From Eimeria necatrix (Eukaryota; Apicomplexa; Conoidasida; Eucoccidiorida; Eimeriidae), in NCBI RefSeq assembly GCF_000499385.1, contig NW_013654405.1, positions 1-25,220 on the forward strand: a DNA stretch of 25,220 nucleotides. The letters are read 5' to 3'. Position numbers and translations under genes: made by a program. A model generated the notes under the pieces. That model made no database searches, was not told the origin of the DNA, and saw only the letters and a list, made by a program, of their open reading frames with translations. Position 1 is the stretch's first letter, and the number at the start of each line of letters is the position of its first letter. Below, piece by piece: positions 10,080-18,699 of this stretch.

Positions 10080-10586
10080 AAGGCCACGCCGCACTGCAGC
10101 ACGGAGGGCCCTGGAGGCCCTCACTGCAGCAATCCAGTTGAAATCGTAGGGGAATAAAGGGCCTTCATGGAAAACTTGTTGCCTCTGCGAAATGGCAGCT
10201 GCAGCTGCTACTGCTGATGGTGTTTGGAGCTCTCGCTGCTTCTGCTGCTGCTGCTGCGCTGCAGCAAATTGCTGCGGCGTCTGCACATAACACACAAGGG
10301 GCTGGCGGCCTCTCCACAGGCCCCACAAGCCGTGAAGGGCTAAGTATAAGTGCTCCCGTGCTGCCATCACTGCTGCAGTTGCTGCTGCACAGCTAATTGC
10401 CCGTGAAAGCCGTCCATAGTTAGGGCGGCAGCGGCAGCAGCTGCCGCGGCCTCGCTGGTACTTATTTCGACTATGTCCTGGAAGTCAAAAGGAGAAAATA
10501 AGCTCAATATAACGGTGGGAAAGGCTCCTGGAGCCCGCAAGACCAGCGGTGGCGGCCCCTGGAGGCCTTTGGAAGAGCAGCAGCAT
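5278..10586 (-). CDS. M3-family zinc metallopeptidase, mitochondrial intermediate peptidase-like (about 11 exons)
   Basis: Probable mitochondrial intermediate peptidase, which trims octapeptides from imported precursors. Exons by GT-AG and phase: 10586-10544 (or to 10514), 10477-9724, start between 9581 and 9170 to 9067, 8979-8591, 8466-8339, 8068-7522, 7353-7294, 7108-about 7042, 6447-6218, 5898-5830, 5575-5278. Almost all joints agree in phase; that between the eighth and ninth exons does not. Visible family features in order: an Arg-rich, acid-free start (MLLLFQRPPGAATAG...); an IAASCGYSCWAEL block; a WFPESL...LGLRLEP block; GFLYYHPFF followed by FPCHIKLG; the zinc motif HELGH (7338-7324); a DFDE stretch 20-23 residues later, supplying the expected third ligand; and a C-terminal AYSGALVCYVLAEARAL. 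These match the order in M3 peptidases. Poly-Gln/Ala runs and a roughly 70-residue insertion in the sixth exon are parasite additions. Mitochondrial location is inferred. Confidence 0.82.
5826..7030 (-). other. Three-prime exons and introns of the metallopeptidase
   Basis: Exon 6447-6218 reads ...HWQQHFDQH... and continues to AAAVDYAVHTLDAATA, which sits where M3 peptidases have the helix preceding the active-site cleft residues. It leaves in phase 2 at GA|GTAGGC. Exon 5898-5830 (69 nt) enters after AATGCACAG and leaves at GG|GTAAAG, also phase 2, giving FPVLSLNYLRQMEG. This joins to AYSGALVCYV in the last exon. The stretch 7030-6800 in the preceding intron is rich in GCTAGC/AGCTAGCC words. 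Confidence 0.65.
7294..7353 (-). other. 60-nt exon carrying the HELGH zinc-binding motif
   Basis: On the minus strand a pyrimidine-rich tract ending TTTGTGCAG precedes CTGAAG, and the exon ends GCC before the strong donor GTAAGA. It is exactly 20 codons, phase 0 on both sides, reading LKVLAHELGHAFKEMLQEDA. His-Glu-x-x-His is the signature of zincin peptidases, and the surrounding LAHELGHA fits the M3 pattern (FHE-GHA). The exon before ends at a GTGAGA donor (7521) and the next begins after CTGCAG (7108), both also in phase 0. Confidence 0.85.
7388..7401. repeat. Two-copy telomere-like seed AAACCCTAAACC
   Basis: Nearly two copies of AAACCCT lie inside the metallopeptidase intron 7521-7354, 35 bases from the acceptor of the HELGH exon. 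This may be an early or degraded stage of the longer arrays in the four preceding introns. Confidence 0.6.
7819..7990. repeat. GCTAGC-rich short tandem repeats in a peptidase exon
   Basis: The motif GCTAGCTGAGCTAGCC recurs at about 7820, 7933 and 7957. The last two copies belong to a 24-bp direct repeat (about 7932-7979) that includes CCATGGC. In the metallopeptidase frame this encodes a low-complexity Ala/Ser/His stretch (AMASSASHAMASSARHA) inside the roughly 70-residue insertion between the FAVYD and GFLYY blocks. The same word reappears in introns at 6816-7030 and near 8390-8410. Confidence 0.6.
8117..8146. repeat. Telomere-like array (AAACCCT)n, intronic
   Basis: About four copies of AAACCCT lie in the metallopeptidase intron 8337-8069, which also holds the array at 8293-8309. 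The two arrays face opposite ways, so this intron carries a pair of inverted telomere-like tracts about 150 bases apart. Confidence 0.9.
8293..8309. repeat. Telomere-like array (TTTAGGG)n, intronic
   Basis: Just over two copies of AGGGTTT on the plus strand, so the transcript of the minus-strand gene reads AAACCCT here. They lie 30 bases downstream of the phase-2 donor CA|GTGGAG (8338). Confidence 0.85.
8475..8520. repeat. Telomere-like array (AAACCCT)n, intronic
   Basis: About six and a half perfect copies fill a third of the 124-nt metallopeptidase intron 8590-8467. The gene's transcript reads the G-rich complement here. The acceptor GCGCTCAG follows the array directly. Confidence 0.92.
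8983..9033. repeat. Split telomere-like array (TTTAGGG)n, intronic
   Basis: Two short tracts (8983-8997 and 9013-9033) sit within the 87-nt intron 9066-8980. In the transcript the downstream tract reads AAACCCTAAACCCTCAG, so the array itself ends in the splice acceptor. Because the tracts are short, the frame stays open through the intron, and retention would add a Pro/Asn-rich segment instead of a stop. Confidence 0.85.
9150..9590. repeat. Minisatellite of 27-bp units with CTGCATGCAG palindrome
   Basis: About sixteen 27-bp units alternate between two types, one containing CAACAGCAAAACCCCTGC and one containing CAACAACCAACTCCCTGC. Both carry the palindrome CTGCATGCAG, and the higher-order period is 54 bp. 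Because the unit is a multiple of three and lacks stops, all six frames are open. In the metallopeptidase direction each unit offers a pyrimidine-rich tract ending TGCATGCAG|G, a usable acceptor in the same phase each time. The third exon could therefore begin at any unit. In that frame the units encode Val/Ala/Cys/Arg-rich peptides such as ELVVAAACRGFAVAAACR. Confidence 0.9.
9679..9722. repeat. Telomere-like array at a splice donor, (TTTAGGG)n
   Basis: About six copies. On the minus strand the exon ends AGACC and the intron begins GTAAACCCTAAACCC, so the first heptamer contains the 5' splice site (9723). The exon leaves in phase 2, which matches the acceptors of the adjacent minisatellite. 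Confidence 0.9.
9853..10080 (-). repeat. Poly-Gln (CAG)n tracts in peptidase exon 2
   Basis: Two nearly pure CTG tracts on the plus strand (about 9853-9903 and 10043-10080) are read as CAG on the minus strand. They encode two Gln runs of about 17 and 12 residues inside the N-terminal helical domain of the metallopeptidase. Confidence 0.9.
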
Positions 10587-11936
10587 ATGATTATGGCATT
10601 GCTGGGAGGGGTAAGGAGCCGCAAATAGCCCCGGATCAGAGTAAGCAAGATGATATATATGGCATTTAATTTAATAATTTAATTTAATTTCGAAGCCCCG
10701 CTTTAAAACGGTGAGCATACCTCCTGTTCTCAGTAGCGGCTCCAGCCGTTCCCGTAGGGGCTCTGGCTGCTGCTGTTAGCTTTGTCTCGAGTTGGCAGCA
10801 ACTTTAATACTTTTCTCATTCAATGATTTCCCATGCTTTTTTCGGAAGGATTAAAATGCATGGCGTAAGCTCCAGTGTGTGCAGCCGTGGTTCAGTTTGC
10901 ACGGCTCGCCAGCAGCGCCGATACAAAATGCCTCTGTTTCATTCATGTTTCCCCCCGACTTCTTAAGATATTAGCATCAAAATAAAACGCTGCTAGCTCC
11001 AGCAACGTTTATTTTAGTCCTTCTACTGATTCCATGCAGCGTTTTCCCCAGATCACTGCAGTTACAGGCTACAGAGGCATTAAATCGCCGCATGAACCCG
11101 TCTCGCTTCTAGAACTGTGTAGCCCTGTTTCACTTCCCGAAAAAAATATTCAAATTACCTGCAAGGCTTTGGGGGAAAGCCTTCATGCTTTGCAAGTTTC
11201 GCCCAGCCTTTAGAGTGCTGCCCCCGCTGCATTCTTGGCTCTTGCCCACGTGTGCAATTGGCTGAAACCTCTCTGGGTTCTACTCAAAGTTTTGGCTTTC
11301 GTGTTGTCTCTGTAGCCAATTAATTAAATTGTTTTCAATGTTTCAGTTCTATAGACACGTGTAGGTGGTTTGTGTGGTAACCACTCTTTGCATACTGTGT
11401 TTTCCGAATCAACTTCATTTGGGCCATTTAACAAGCTGGATTTAGTAGTTCCCGTGAGAAGGTCTTTTTTCACTAAGCCAAAACTGCCGATATTTTCACA
11501 GAGTCTGTTACTTAGCCGTTTGCGTCACTTATTCCCACCTCAATAATTGCAACAAATTGCCCTGCTGAAGTCACTTCGTTCTGACAGGCTTCTGATTGAT
11601 TCCATCACTGTCCTTGGAAGGTTTAAGCCTTGTCTTTCCAAAACAAAAACTAATTATACAGCTGTATGTGAGAAGTCAGCTTTATGTCGCAGACGACCTA
11701 AGGATACTGCCATCGTTCAATAGTGATGAAGTGTTTTCTTTCGTGCGTGAGTACGGTAATTGTGGCTGCTTGTTTCGGAACCACTTTGCAAAGCTGCTTG
11801 CATTAGCATTTGCACTTATTATATAGTATCAAATTGCTTGCGAAAATCAGTTAAAGCCGCACATAAAAGGGGAAAAAGACGGCCGTTGCGCACAGGATCG
11901 TTCTAAATTGCGAACTGTTGATCCCGCATTTTGTTC

Positions 11937-11993
11937 TTCTGTTTACTTTGACACAAATCCAGAAGAACATTCTGTTTACTTTGACACAAATCC
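11937..11993. repeat. 24-bp direct repeat, spacing 33
   Basis: The 24 bases starting TTCTGTTTACTTTGACAC occur at 11937-11960 and again, identical, at 11970-11993, separated by AGAAGAACA. This is a recent local duplication with no coding role that I can see. Confidence 0.9.
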
Positions 11994-12011
11994 TTCAAAC
12001 TAAATGCATGA

Positions 12012-12033
12012 GCCACCGCTTGAAGGCGGTGGC
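12012..12033. other. Perfect 8-bp stem hairpin
   Basis: GCCACCGC, then the six-base loop TTGAAG, then GCGGTGGC. The stem is GC-rich and exact, standing alone in AT-rich sequence just after the 24-bp direct repeat. No T-run follows, and the setting is eukaryotic, so a bacterial terminator is unlikely. Its role is unknown. Confidence 0.75.
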
Positions 12034-12722
12034 CACACACAAGGGGCGGAACTGCCATCACTTTATTAGCATTTGGAAAGCTTACAGGGCTGCGGCATCA
12101 TAATGAGACTTTCAGGCTGGAGATCCCCTACTGAATCTGCAAAGTTTTATAGCTAACAGGCAATGGGGCACTTAGAAGTGGACAACTAAGCTGAAGGTGA
12201 ATGACAAGATAGTAAACACCAAGGGGCACTTTGGGAAGCAAAAGCCTTCTGTGCAAACACTGCTGGCAACTGGTGGAATTGTCTGACTACAGACAAAAGA
12301 AATTAAAACGGCAAAACCGAAAGAGAGCAAAATGCTTCCAAGACAAGCTGGCGAGTTCGAAAGAATGGGACTCACAAGCACTTGTACGCAGATTTCCTGC
12401 GTTTTGTATCCTTTTGATCTTCCATGCAGCAAGGCAGATGAAAACAAGACTAGAAAACAAACATTTTCAGTGGCTGTATATCCCTTGCAGCCGGAAGTTC
12501 TGCCAAAGAATTCATTGCAGAGTGGTGCCAGTCCTTGAGAGCCAAAGCTGCAGCTACCGACTGATTCAAGAAGGGTAAAACCTTTCTTGAAGCTTACGTG
12601 GATGTTACCTGAGTGGTCTATTAACATGTATTGAGCCTGAGAGCCACTTGTCTGATAAAATTTCTAGTTTTCTGCATGCACTTGCACCTACGAAGCCAGC
12701 AATCAGGCTGGAGTCAGTGCCC

Positions 12723-14454
12723 TCACCATGAAGTGGCGCTAAATGATAAGTGCTTGCTTGAGTGTGCTGTGCAACGGGATATTTTGGCTTGTTTGCTGCT
12801 ATTCTGGTCCTCTGGACGTCTTCTCGCGACGCTGAACCCTAAACCCTAAACCCTAAACCCTGAAAGCAGCGGCGACAGGCTCGGCACCGCTGAAACTGCT
12901 CTACAGCGATCACTGAACTCCTTGAAGTGCACAGGGGCTACTGGCAGCTGTTTAGAGCTATGAAGAGAAGAGAAACGAAACAATTCAGAAATTCGATATT
13001 TGAAGAGCTGCCTGAACACAGTTCATGTTCTGCGGCCTGGGGAAGCTCCCAAGACAGAGTGAGAAACTCTAGGACAGCTCTGGTAAGCTCTAAGCGCTCT
13101 GAAATCTCATATATACTGCTGAAGGAATTAAGCAGAGTAAAGGAAATCAGTAGTTGCCTTCGCAAGTCCAAGCAGTCTTGAAATGCTCTGGGAGGCCGGA
13201 CACATAGGAGAAAAGACAGCAGTAGGCGGGCCAAGACTTCTGCAAAATGGCCTTTAGTGAATTTCTGAAATAAAAAATAATTAAACAGCTGTGGGGCGGA
13301 CACCGCCAAACTAACCCCCAGCACGTGTGCCTGCTGAGCCAATTCAAGTCTTAGAGCAAGAAGTGAAAGTCCTCAAAACAGTCCCATACTCCTGTCCTGC
13401 GACAGAGGAGACTATTCCATGAAGAACTTCAATTATATTTCTAAATTAGAAGGCCAAAGTTGCACGACAAGGGAAAAATGCTGCAGTTGTTGATCTGGAG
13501 GAGGTCACTTAGCACCCATGCAGAAGAGCTGTACTCGGACCTGCTCGCGTGCGACCGCGGGAGCCAATTTGCAGCGGCAAAAAGGCAATATTGATATTTA
13601 TATTGGACTAAAGTTGAAAGTTTTAACTGTTCCATGTAAATTGGAGAAAATTTGGTCCTTTTCCACAGCGAACTGGGCTGCTTCCGTGCCCCCTGGCCCC
13701 TGTGGCAGGCTGAGCGTGAAGCGCGCACAACACAGAACCTGCCGCAGTTTCTGAGGATGCAGTGGACTGCAGCACACGATTTTATGTTTATATTTGCTAT
13801 ATTGCATTAAGGCAAGAACGTGGGTGGCTTTTTGGGGAAATATATTTCTATAAATTTCCAAAGGCCAAGGAAGGCGAGCAGCGCTGCGCCCAACCCAGGA
13901 TATCCTAGCTGCTCATGTGAATAAACAATAACTTATTTATATCCAAAAAACAAAAAAGGATACTTAAAAACATGAGTTACCAATCGTGTTCTGGCGTTGC
14001 ACCGGATTGAATGCTAATGTTCACGACGTCGCTGCCACTGCCCGCTGTGTCCTTAGCCCGGTTCGCTGAAAATCTGCAGGGGCTCTTAGACCTGGTCTGA
14101 GACTCGAGCCCATTTAAAGGCGATTATTGTCAAATTGACAATTAAAACAAGAATATTAAGTTTAGAAACCTTCGGGTTTTGTCTGTGCGCCGCAGCGCAG
14201 CGCCGCGCACCACCCAGGCTTCTGAGCAGCCTCTGGCGCTGCTCACAGCCCACGCACTTGTTCAAGAGCCTGCGAAGCTGCAAAGGGATTAACTCTGCAG
14301 TGTCTGCGAGGCGCAGCAAAGCTGCGAGTCTTTGCTGCTGCCAGCCCCAAGCCAGAGGCTCAAGACTGCCTTGGCCTGCAGGCGGTCGCCAGCCCCAGTG
14401 CTCGGGTTTCCCCGACAAAGGGGGCTCTTTTTTTGCTCTTTTTCGCCTTAAATG
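12723..14454 (-). CDS. Multi-exon gene of unknown function, helical protein (5' end unresolved)
   Basis: I do not recognise the product. Exons supported by GT-AG sites and phase are: an exon ending at 14170 before GTTTCT (phase 0), with protein such as LLRLADTAELIPLQLRRLL; 13750-13628 (41 codons, phase 0 both sides, KLRQVLCCARF...); a probable short exon from 13540 (VRVQLFCMGAK); 13264-12942 (enters after TTTATTTCAG in phase 0, leaves CCA|GTAGCC in phase 2); and 12831-12723 (enters after GGTTCAG, ends TGA). The long exon encodes amphipathic Leu-rich helices (FAEVLARLLLSFLLCVRPP, then LLNSFSSIYEISERLELTR), which suggests a helical-repeat protein. That could include the apicomplexan organellar helical-repeat proteins, but no RAP domain is seen. 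The last intron holds an AAACCCT array. The first exon lacks an ATG in the part seen. Confidence 0.5.
12835..12861. repeat. Telomere-like array (AAACCCT)n in the last intron of the minus-strand gene
   Basis: Nearly four copies lie in the 110-nt intron 12941-12832. In the transcript the G-rich form ends AGGGTTCAG, so the array abuts the acceptor. Both flanking exons agree in phase 2, which supports that this is an intron. Confidence 0.85.
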
Positions 14455-14910
14455 CAATTCTAAAGCTTTATTTCAGCATTTGGCACTGCAAAACTGCAGA
14501 TTTGAATTCAAACGACACTCAACAATGCCAAACGCTGGATGACCCGTGGCCGTCGATTCCGTGCCAGTCGATCCTCGCAGTGAGCTGGTAGGCGCGCAGC
14601 AGCTCTGCTGCTGCTCAGTGGCATTATTGAAACATTTTTATTCATTTTTTTATTTTTTAAAGCGAACAACTTCTTCTGAGACTCCAGTTGGTTGGCCTTA
14701 AATGGATGGTCACCTTGCGCGCACTGGGACGGCGGTTTCACTAGTCCGCCGCTGCTCCTGCAGCAGCTGCAGCGGCAGCAGCAGCAGCAGCGGCAGCAGC
14801 AGCAGCAGCAGCAGCTGCTACTCCAGATCCTGCAGCGCCTTCGCTGCTCCTGCGCCCCAAAGCCGCAGACACCTGCAGCAGCATTTTGCTGCTGCTGCCG
14901 TGGCTTTGCA
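14455..14910. other. 5' flank shared by two divergent genes, with CAG tract
   Basis: This lies between the minus-strand helical gene and the Ala-rich gene. It contains a T-rich stretch (14630-14660), then a CAG-rich tract (14761-14815). The plus frame of the Ala-rich gene is open from 14680, but there is no ATG in it before 14911, so this part is more likely 5' leader than coding. Confidence 0.5.
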
Positions 14911-15007
14911 ATGCGGCCTCCAGGCTGTTGGTCTTTTTCTAGAGCTCCCCGCAGCAAATTAGCCGTTCTATATCTATGCTTTTTTTGCTGCTCTTGTGGC
15001 ACACTGG

Positions 15008-15044
<37 letters not shown>

Positions 15045-15172
15045 GGCAGCAGCAGAGTCGGGGAGGCTGCGAGCAGCACCCTTAGGTGATGCGTCTGCTG
15101 CAGCTGCTGCTGCTGCTGCTCCGCCCCAGCTCTACTCGCGGGCCGGCGTTGGAGCGGACGCGCCACTCCTGG

Positions 15173-15214
<42 letters not shown>

Positions 15215-17510
15215 GGAACCGGCAGCTAACGGCAAATGCACCAGCACTGCAGCAGAACTTCCGGCAAACAAAATGGAGCTCTGTGTCTGTGGGGCGAAGA
15301 TGGCTGGCAGCTGCTGCTCTTTGCATCTTTGCAGCAGCTTATTTGGTGCTGCGCTGCTCTCGTGCTGCTGCTGCTTCCGCGCTGCAGCAGCAGCAAGGGC
15401 TTGCTTCGCGTGAGCTAGCTGAGGGCAGCAGCAGAGAAGACAGCCACCGCGAGGACGCCGGCAGCAGCAGCAGCAGCAGCAGCTGGGACTGCTTGGGGCC
15501 GGGGCAGGCCCCGCCAGCTGCTGCTGCTGCTGCTGCTGCTGCTGCAACTGCTGCTGCTGATCCTGCAGAAGCTCCTGCTACGCCTGCAGAAGCTAATCTT
15601 GCGAGCACAGAGGACGGCGCTGCTGCTGCTGCAGAAGGCGGTGCTGCTGCTGCTGCTGGTGCTGCTGCTGCTGCTGGTGCTGCTGCTGGAGGCGGCGTTG
15701 CAGCAGGAGAGGGCGCCGCTGCAGCTGCTGCAGCAGACGACGGTGATGCTGCTGCTGCTGCTGCAGAAGGCGGCGTTGATGCTGCTGCAGGAGAGGGCGC
15801 GGTTGCTGGTGCTGCTGCTGCAGCAGGAGGCGGCGCTGCTGCTGCTGGTTGGAATGACAGGGCTGGGGTGTCGGGTGCTGCTGCTGCAGCAGATGCTGGT
15901 GCAGCAGGGGCTGCTGCAGCAGGGGCTGCTCCAGCAGATGCTGGTGCAGCAGGGGCTGCTGCAGCAGGTGCTGGTGCAGCAGATGCTGGTGCAGCAGGGG
16001 CTGCTGCAGCAGGGGCTGCTGCAGCAGATGCTGGTGCAGCAGGGGCTGGTGCAGCAGGGGCTGGTGCAGCAGATGCTGGTGCAGCAGGGGCTGCTGCAGC
16101 AGGGGCTGCTGCAGCAGATGCTGGTGCAGCAGGGGCTGCTGCAGCAGGGGCTGCTGCAGCAGATGCTGGTGCAGCAGGGGCTGGTGCAGCAGGGGCTGGT
16201 GCAGCAGATGCTGGTGCAGCAGGGGCTGCTGCAGCAGATGCTGGTGCAGCAGATGCTGCTGCAGCAGGTGCTAGTGCAGCCGGTGCTGGTGCAGCAGGTG
16301 CTGCTGCAGCCGGTGCTGCTGCAGCAGGTGCTGGTGCAGCCGGTGCTGCTGCAGCAGGTGCTGGTGCAGCAGGTGGCGCTGCAGGAGTCGCTGCTGGAGC
16401 TGGTGCTGGTGCTGAAGCTGCTGCTGCTGCTGAAGCTGCTGCTGCTGCTGGAGCTGCTGCTGCTGCTGAAGCTGCTGCTGCTGCTGAAGCTGGTGCTGCT
16501 GCTGAAGCTGCTGCGGAAGCGCTGCTGGTGGAGGAGCGAGCAGCAGCGGTGCTGCGGCAGGCGCGGCAGCTGATGCTGCTGGGGGGGCGGCTGCTGCCGC
16601 TGCTGCCGGAGTGGCAGCTGTCTTCGGGAGTGGTGGTGCTGCTGTCTTTGGTGACGCAGGAACTTGCTGCGCTGCGCTGCTTGCTGGGGCCGCTGCTGCA
16701 GCAGCAGTACCGAGCAGCAGCAAGAGCTGTGGAGCAAGAAGCCCGCAGACTTCTGCGGCGCTGGAAGAACAGCGGGGACTTAACAGGAATGGTGCGGCGG
16801 ACTCGGCGGCTGCTGGGGGTGCTGCTGCAGTCCGCGGAGTTGGTTGCTGCAGCGCCTCCGGAGCAGTACGGGGAGCAGCAGCAGCTGCTGCTGCAGTCGC
16901 TGGACTCCAGCAGCTTCGTGCTGCAGCGCTGCGCCGACGTGCTGCTGCTGCTGCTGCCCTGGACGCAGCAGCAGCACGAAGCCAAGTTCTTTGCTGCAGT
17001 CTGCCGCAGGCAGCGGCTGAACAACGTGGGCATGGCTTCCTGGGCCGGCTTCGCGCCGGCGAAGCTGGGCACTTCCATTGCGCACTTTTTGTCCAAAACT
17101 CGGTCTTCTCGCGGATATTATTTCGCATCTTTTCCATTTTATTTCGACTTTTTCATTCTTTGCGAAAAAGGAGCCAAGCAGGGCGTACTGACATGGCGAA
17201 ACCAGGCAGTGCCGCACGTCGACAGCTTCCCGCCGCCGCAGCAGCAGCAGCAGCAGCACGCAGCAGCAACGCTGCCGCTGCTGCGCCACGTCCTCTACAC
17301 CTTCCACGGCTGCGTCTACGCAGCAGCAAAAGCTGCAGGTTCTCACCGGGACTTCCGCTCCGCCAGTTTGCTGCGCGCGGAGAGCCAGCAGCGCCGCAGG
17401 GCCTGGGGAGTTCCCGAGGAAACTCTTGCTGCTGCTGCTGCGCTCGGCGCCGGCAGCAGCACCATGCAGCTGCTCCACCGCTGCCGCGCCCCGCGCCACG
17501 GCAGAGCCGC

Positions 17511-17554
<44 letters not shown>

Positions 17555-18552
17555 AGTATGAAGACGAGGATAAGGAGTATGACTTCGCAGCTCTTCCTGG
17601 TCCTGATGCTGACGCTCTTGCTGCTGCTGAAGAGGACGACGCTGCTGCAGCGCTCTATGAGGCGCCGCTGCTGCAGCCCGCCGGCCAGCCCCTCGAACAC
17701 TCACAGTGGGAACTGCAGCAAGGCAGCAGCAGCAGCAGCAACTCAAAAGCCCACCTCGAAACCTTTTCAGATCCCGATTCTTCGGAAGAAGAAGATTTCT
17801 TGGACGTGGAGGAAGCAGACGAGGGGCCTCTGGAACATCTAGACAGCCGGCAAGGCTCTGCTGCAGCCGGCCGGGCCAGCGCTGCCCCCGAATCTGTTGC
17901 TGCTCGCAGCACTGCGCCGCCTCCTTGGGATCCTCAGGAGTCCGCTGATGCGGCTGCTGCTGCTGCTGCTTCTCTTGCTGCTGCTGCTGCTGCTAAACTT
18001 CGTGATCCTCATAATATCCCTCCTCGTTTTTCTGCTCTTCTGTCTTCCGTTGCTGGTCATGCTGCTCTTCGCGCTAGGGGTCCTCAAGGTGCTCAGAGCG
18101 CAGCTGCTGCTCGTCCTGCTGCTTCTCCTGCTGCTGCTCGTCCTGCTGCTTCTCCTGCTGCTGCTCGTCCTGCTGCTTCTCCTGCTGCTGCTCGTCCTGC
18201 TGCTCCTCCTGCTGCAGCTCGTCCTGCTGCTCCTCCTGCTGCAGCTCGTCCTGCTGCTCCTCCTGCTGCTGCTCGTCCTGCTGCTCCTCCTGCTGCTCCT
18301 CGTCCTGCTGCTCCTCCTGCTGCTGCTCGTCCTGCTGCTCCTCCTGCTGCTGCTCGTCCTGCTGCTCGTGCTGCTCGTGCTGCTCGTGCTGCTCCTCGCA
18401 CCACCAGCGTCCAGCGCAGGTACTCTACCCGTCGGCACCCCCGCAACAATGGACCATCAGCAGCAGAAGCAGCAGAAGCAGCAGCAGCAGCAACAGAAAG
18501 AGCAGAAGCAGCAGCAGCAGCAGAAGCAGCAGCAGAAGCAGCAGCAGAAGCA

Positions 18553-18597
<45 letters not shown>

Positions 18598-18693
18598 GTA
18601 GCAGAAGCAGAAGCAGCAGCAGAAGCAGAAGAAGCAGCAGCAGCAGCAGAAGCAGAAGAAGAAGCAGCAGCAGAGCGCTACAGCCGTAGATAG
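14911..18693 (+). CDS. Giant Ala-rich secretory/membrane protein, 1,260 aa, function unknown
   Basis: The frame is open from 14680, but its first ATG is at 14911. That start gives a plausible signal peptide: Arg/Lys-containing n-region [16 protein letters not shown], then [18 protein letters not shown] second hydrophobic helix, [19 protein letters not shown], lies at about residues 131-149. Residues about 180-540 are almost only Ala, Gly, Asp and Glu, with a 15/30-bp repeat at about 323-493. Residues about 540-723 form a normal-looking Leu/Arg helical domain (ending near [20 protein letters not shown]). Poly-Ala, then acidic stretches ([23 protein letters not shown]), follow from about 866. 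A 9-residue repeat [18 protein letters not shown] spans about 1067-1160, and an Ala/Glu tail ends RYSRR. A T-rich patch at 17085-17170 might be an unspliced intron, but no candidate keeps the frame. No known family is recognised. Confidence 0.7.
15880..16390 (+). repeat. 15-bp modular repeat encoding [10 protein letters not shown] units
   Basis: Tandem 15-bp modules (GCAGCAGGGGCTGCT, GCAGCAGATGCTGGT and close variants) combine into higher-order groups of 30-75 bp. In the Ala-rich gene frame they read as Ala-Ala-Gly-Ala-Ala and Ala-Ala-Asp-Ala-Gly. One altered base per module (G/A at the Gly/Asp codon) gives the register. The region is also open on the other strand. Confidence 0.85.
18100..18390 (+). 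repeat. 27-bp tandem repeat encoding RPAA(S/P)PAAA
   Basis: About ten copies of a 27-bp unit, with the core CGTCCTGCTGCTTCTCCTGC. The first three carry a Ser codon (TCT) and later ones a Pro codon (CCT). The period equals nine codons, so length changes keep the frame. The array ends in Arg-Ala-Ala triplets. Confidence 0.88.
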
Positions 18694-18699
18694 AATGGC

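Larger units (their letters stand above)
10587..12722. other. Intergenic region, no convincing gene
   Basis: This is upstream of the metallopeptidase start and downstream of the next minus-strand gene. It is AT-richer and free of CAG and AAACCCT repeats. It contains an AATTT-rich tract (10656-10691), a short direct repeat (11937-11993) and a perfect hairpin (12012-12033). Open frames of up to 151 codons (minus strand, 12172-12627, with a true ATG) lack motifs and overlap an equally long frame on the other strand, so I do not call them. Confidence 0.45.

Noticed and set aside
10367..10648. Minus-strand frame upstream of the peptidase exon
   Set aside because: It has no ATG near its start. An intron ending in CTTTTGACTTCCAG cuts through it. 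The alternative frame gives an Arg-rich presequence that continues into the known exon.
12172..12627. 151-codon minus-strand frame with a true ATG
   Set aside because: It is overlapped by an equally long plus frame. It has no motif, no splice partners and a random-looking composition, so I left it uncalled.
15339..17096. 585-codon antisense frame (and similar ones of 440, 324 and 288 codons)
   Set aside because: These are by-products of stop-free GCA/CAG repeats. They lack a signal peptide and an ordinary domain, and their composition (poly-Ser/Cys/Ala) changes only with the repeat frame.
17085..17175. Intron in the Ala-rich gene
   Set aside because: The T-rich patch looks intron-like, but every GT-AG pair I tried changes the frame and destroys the good downstream protein, so I kept a single exon.
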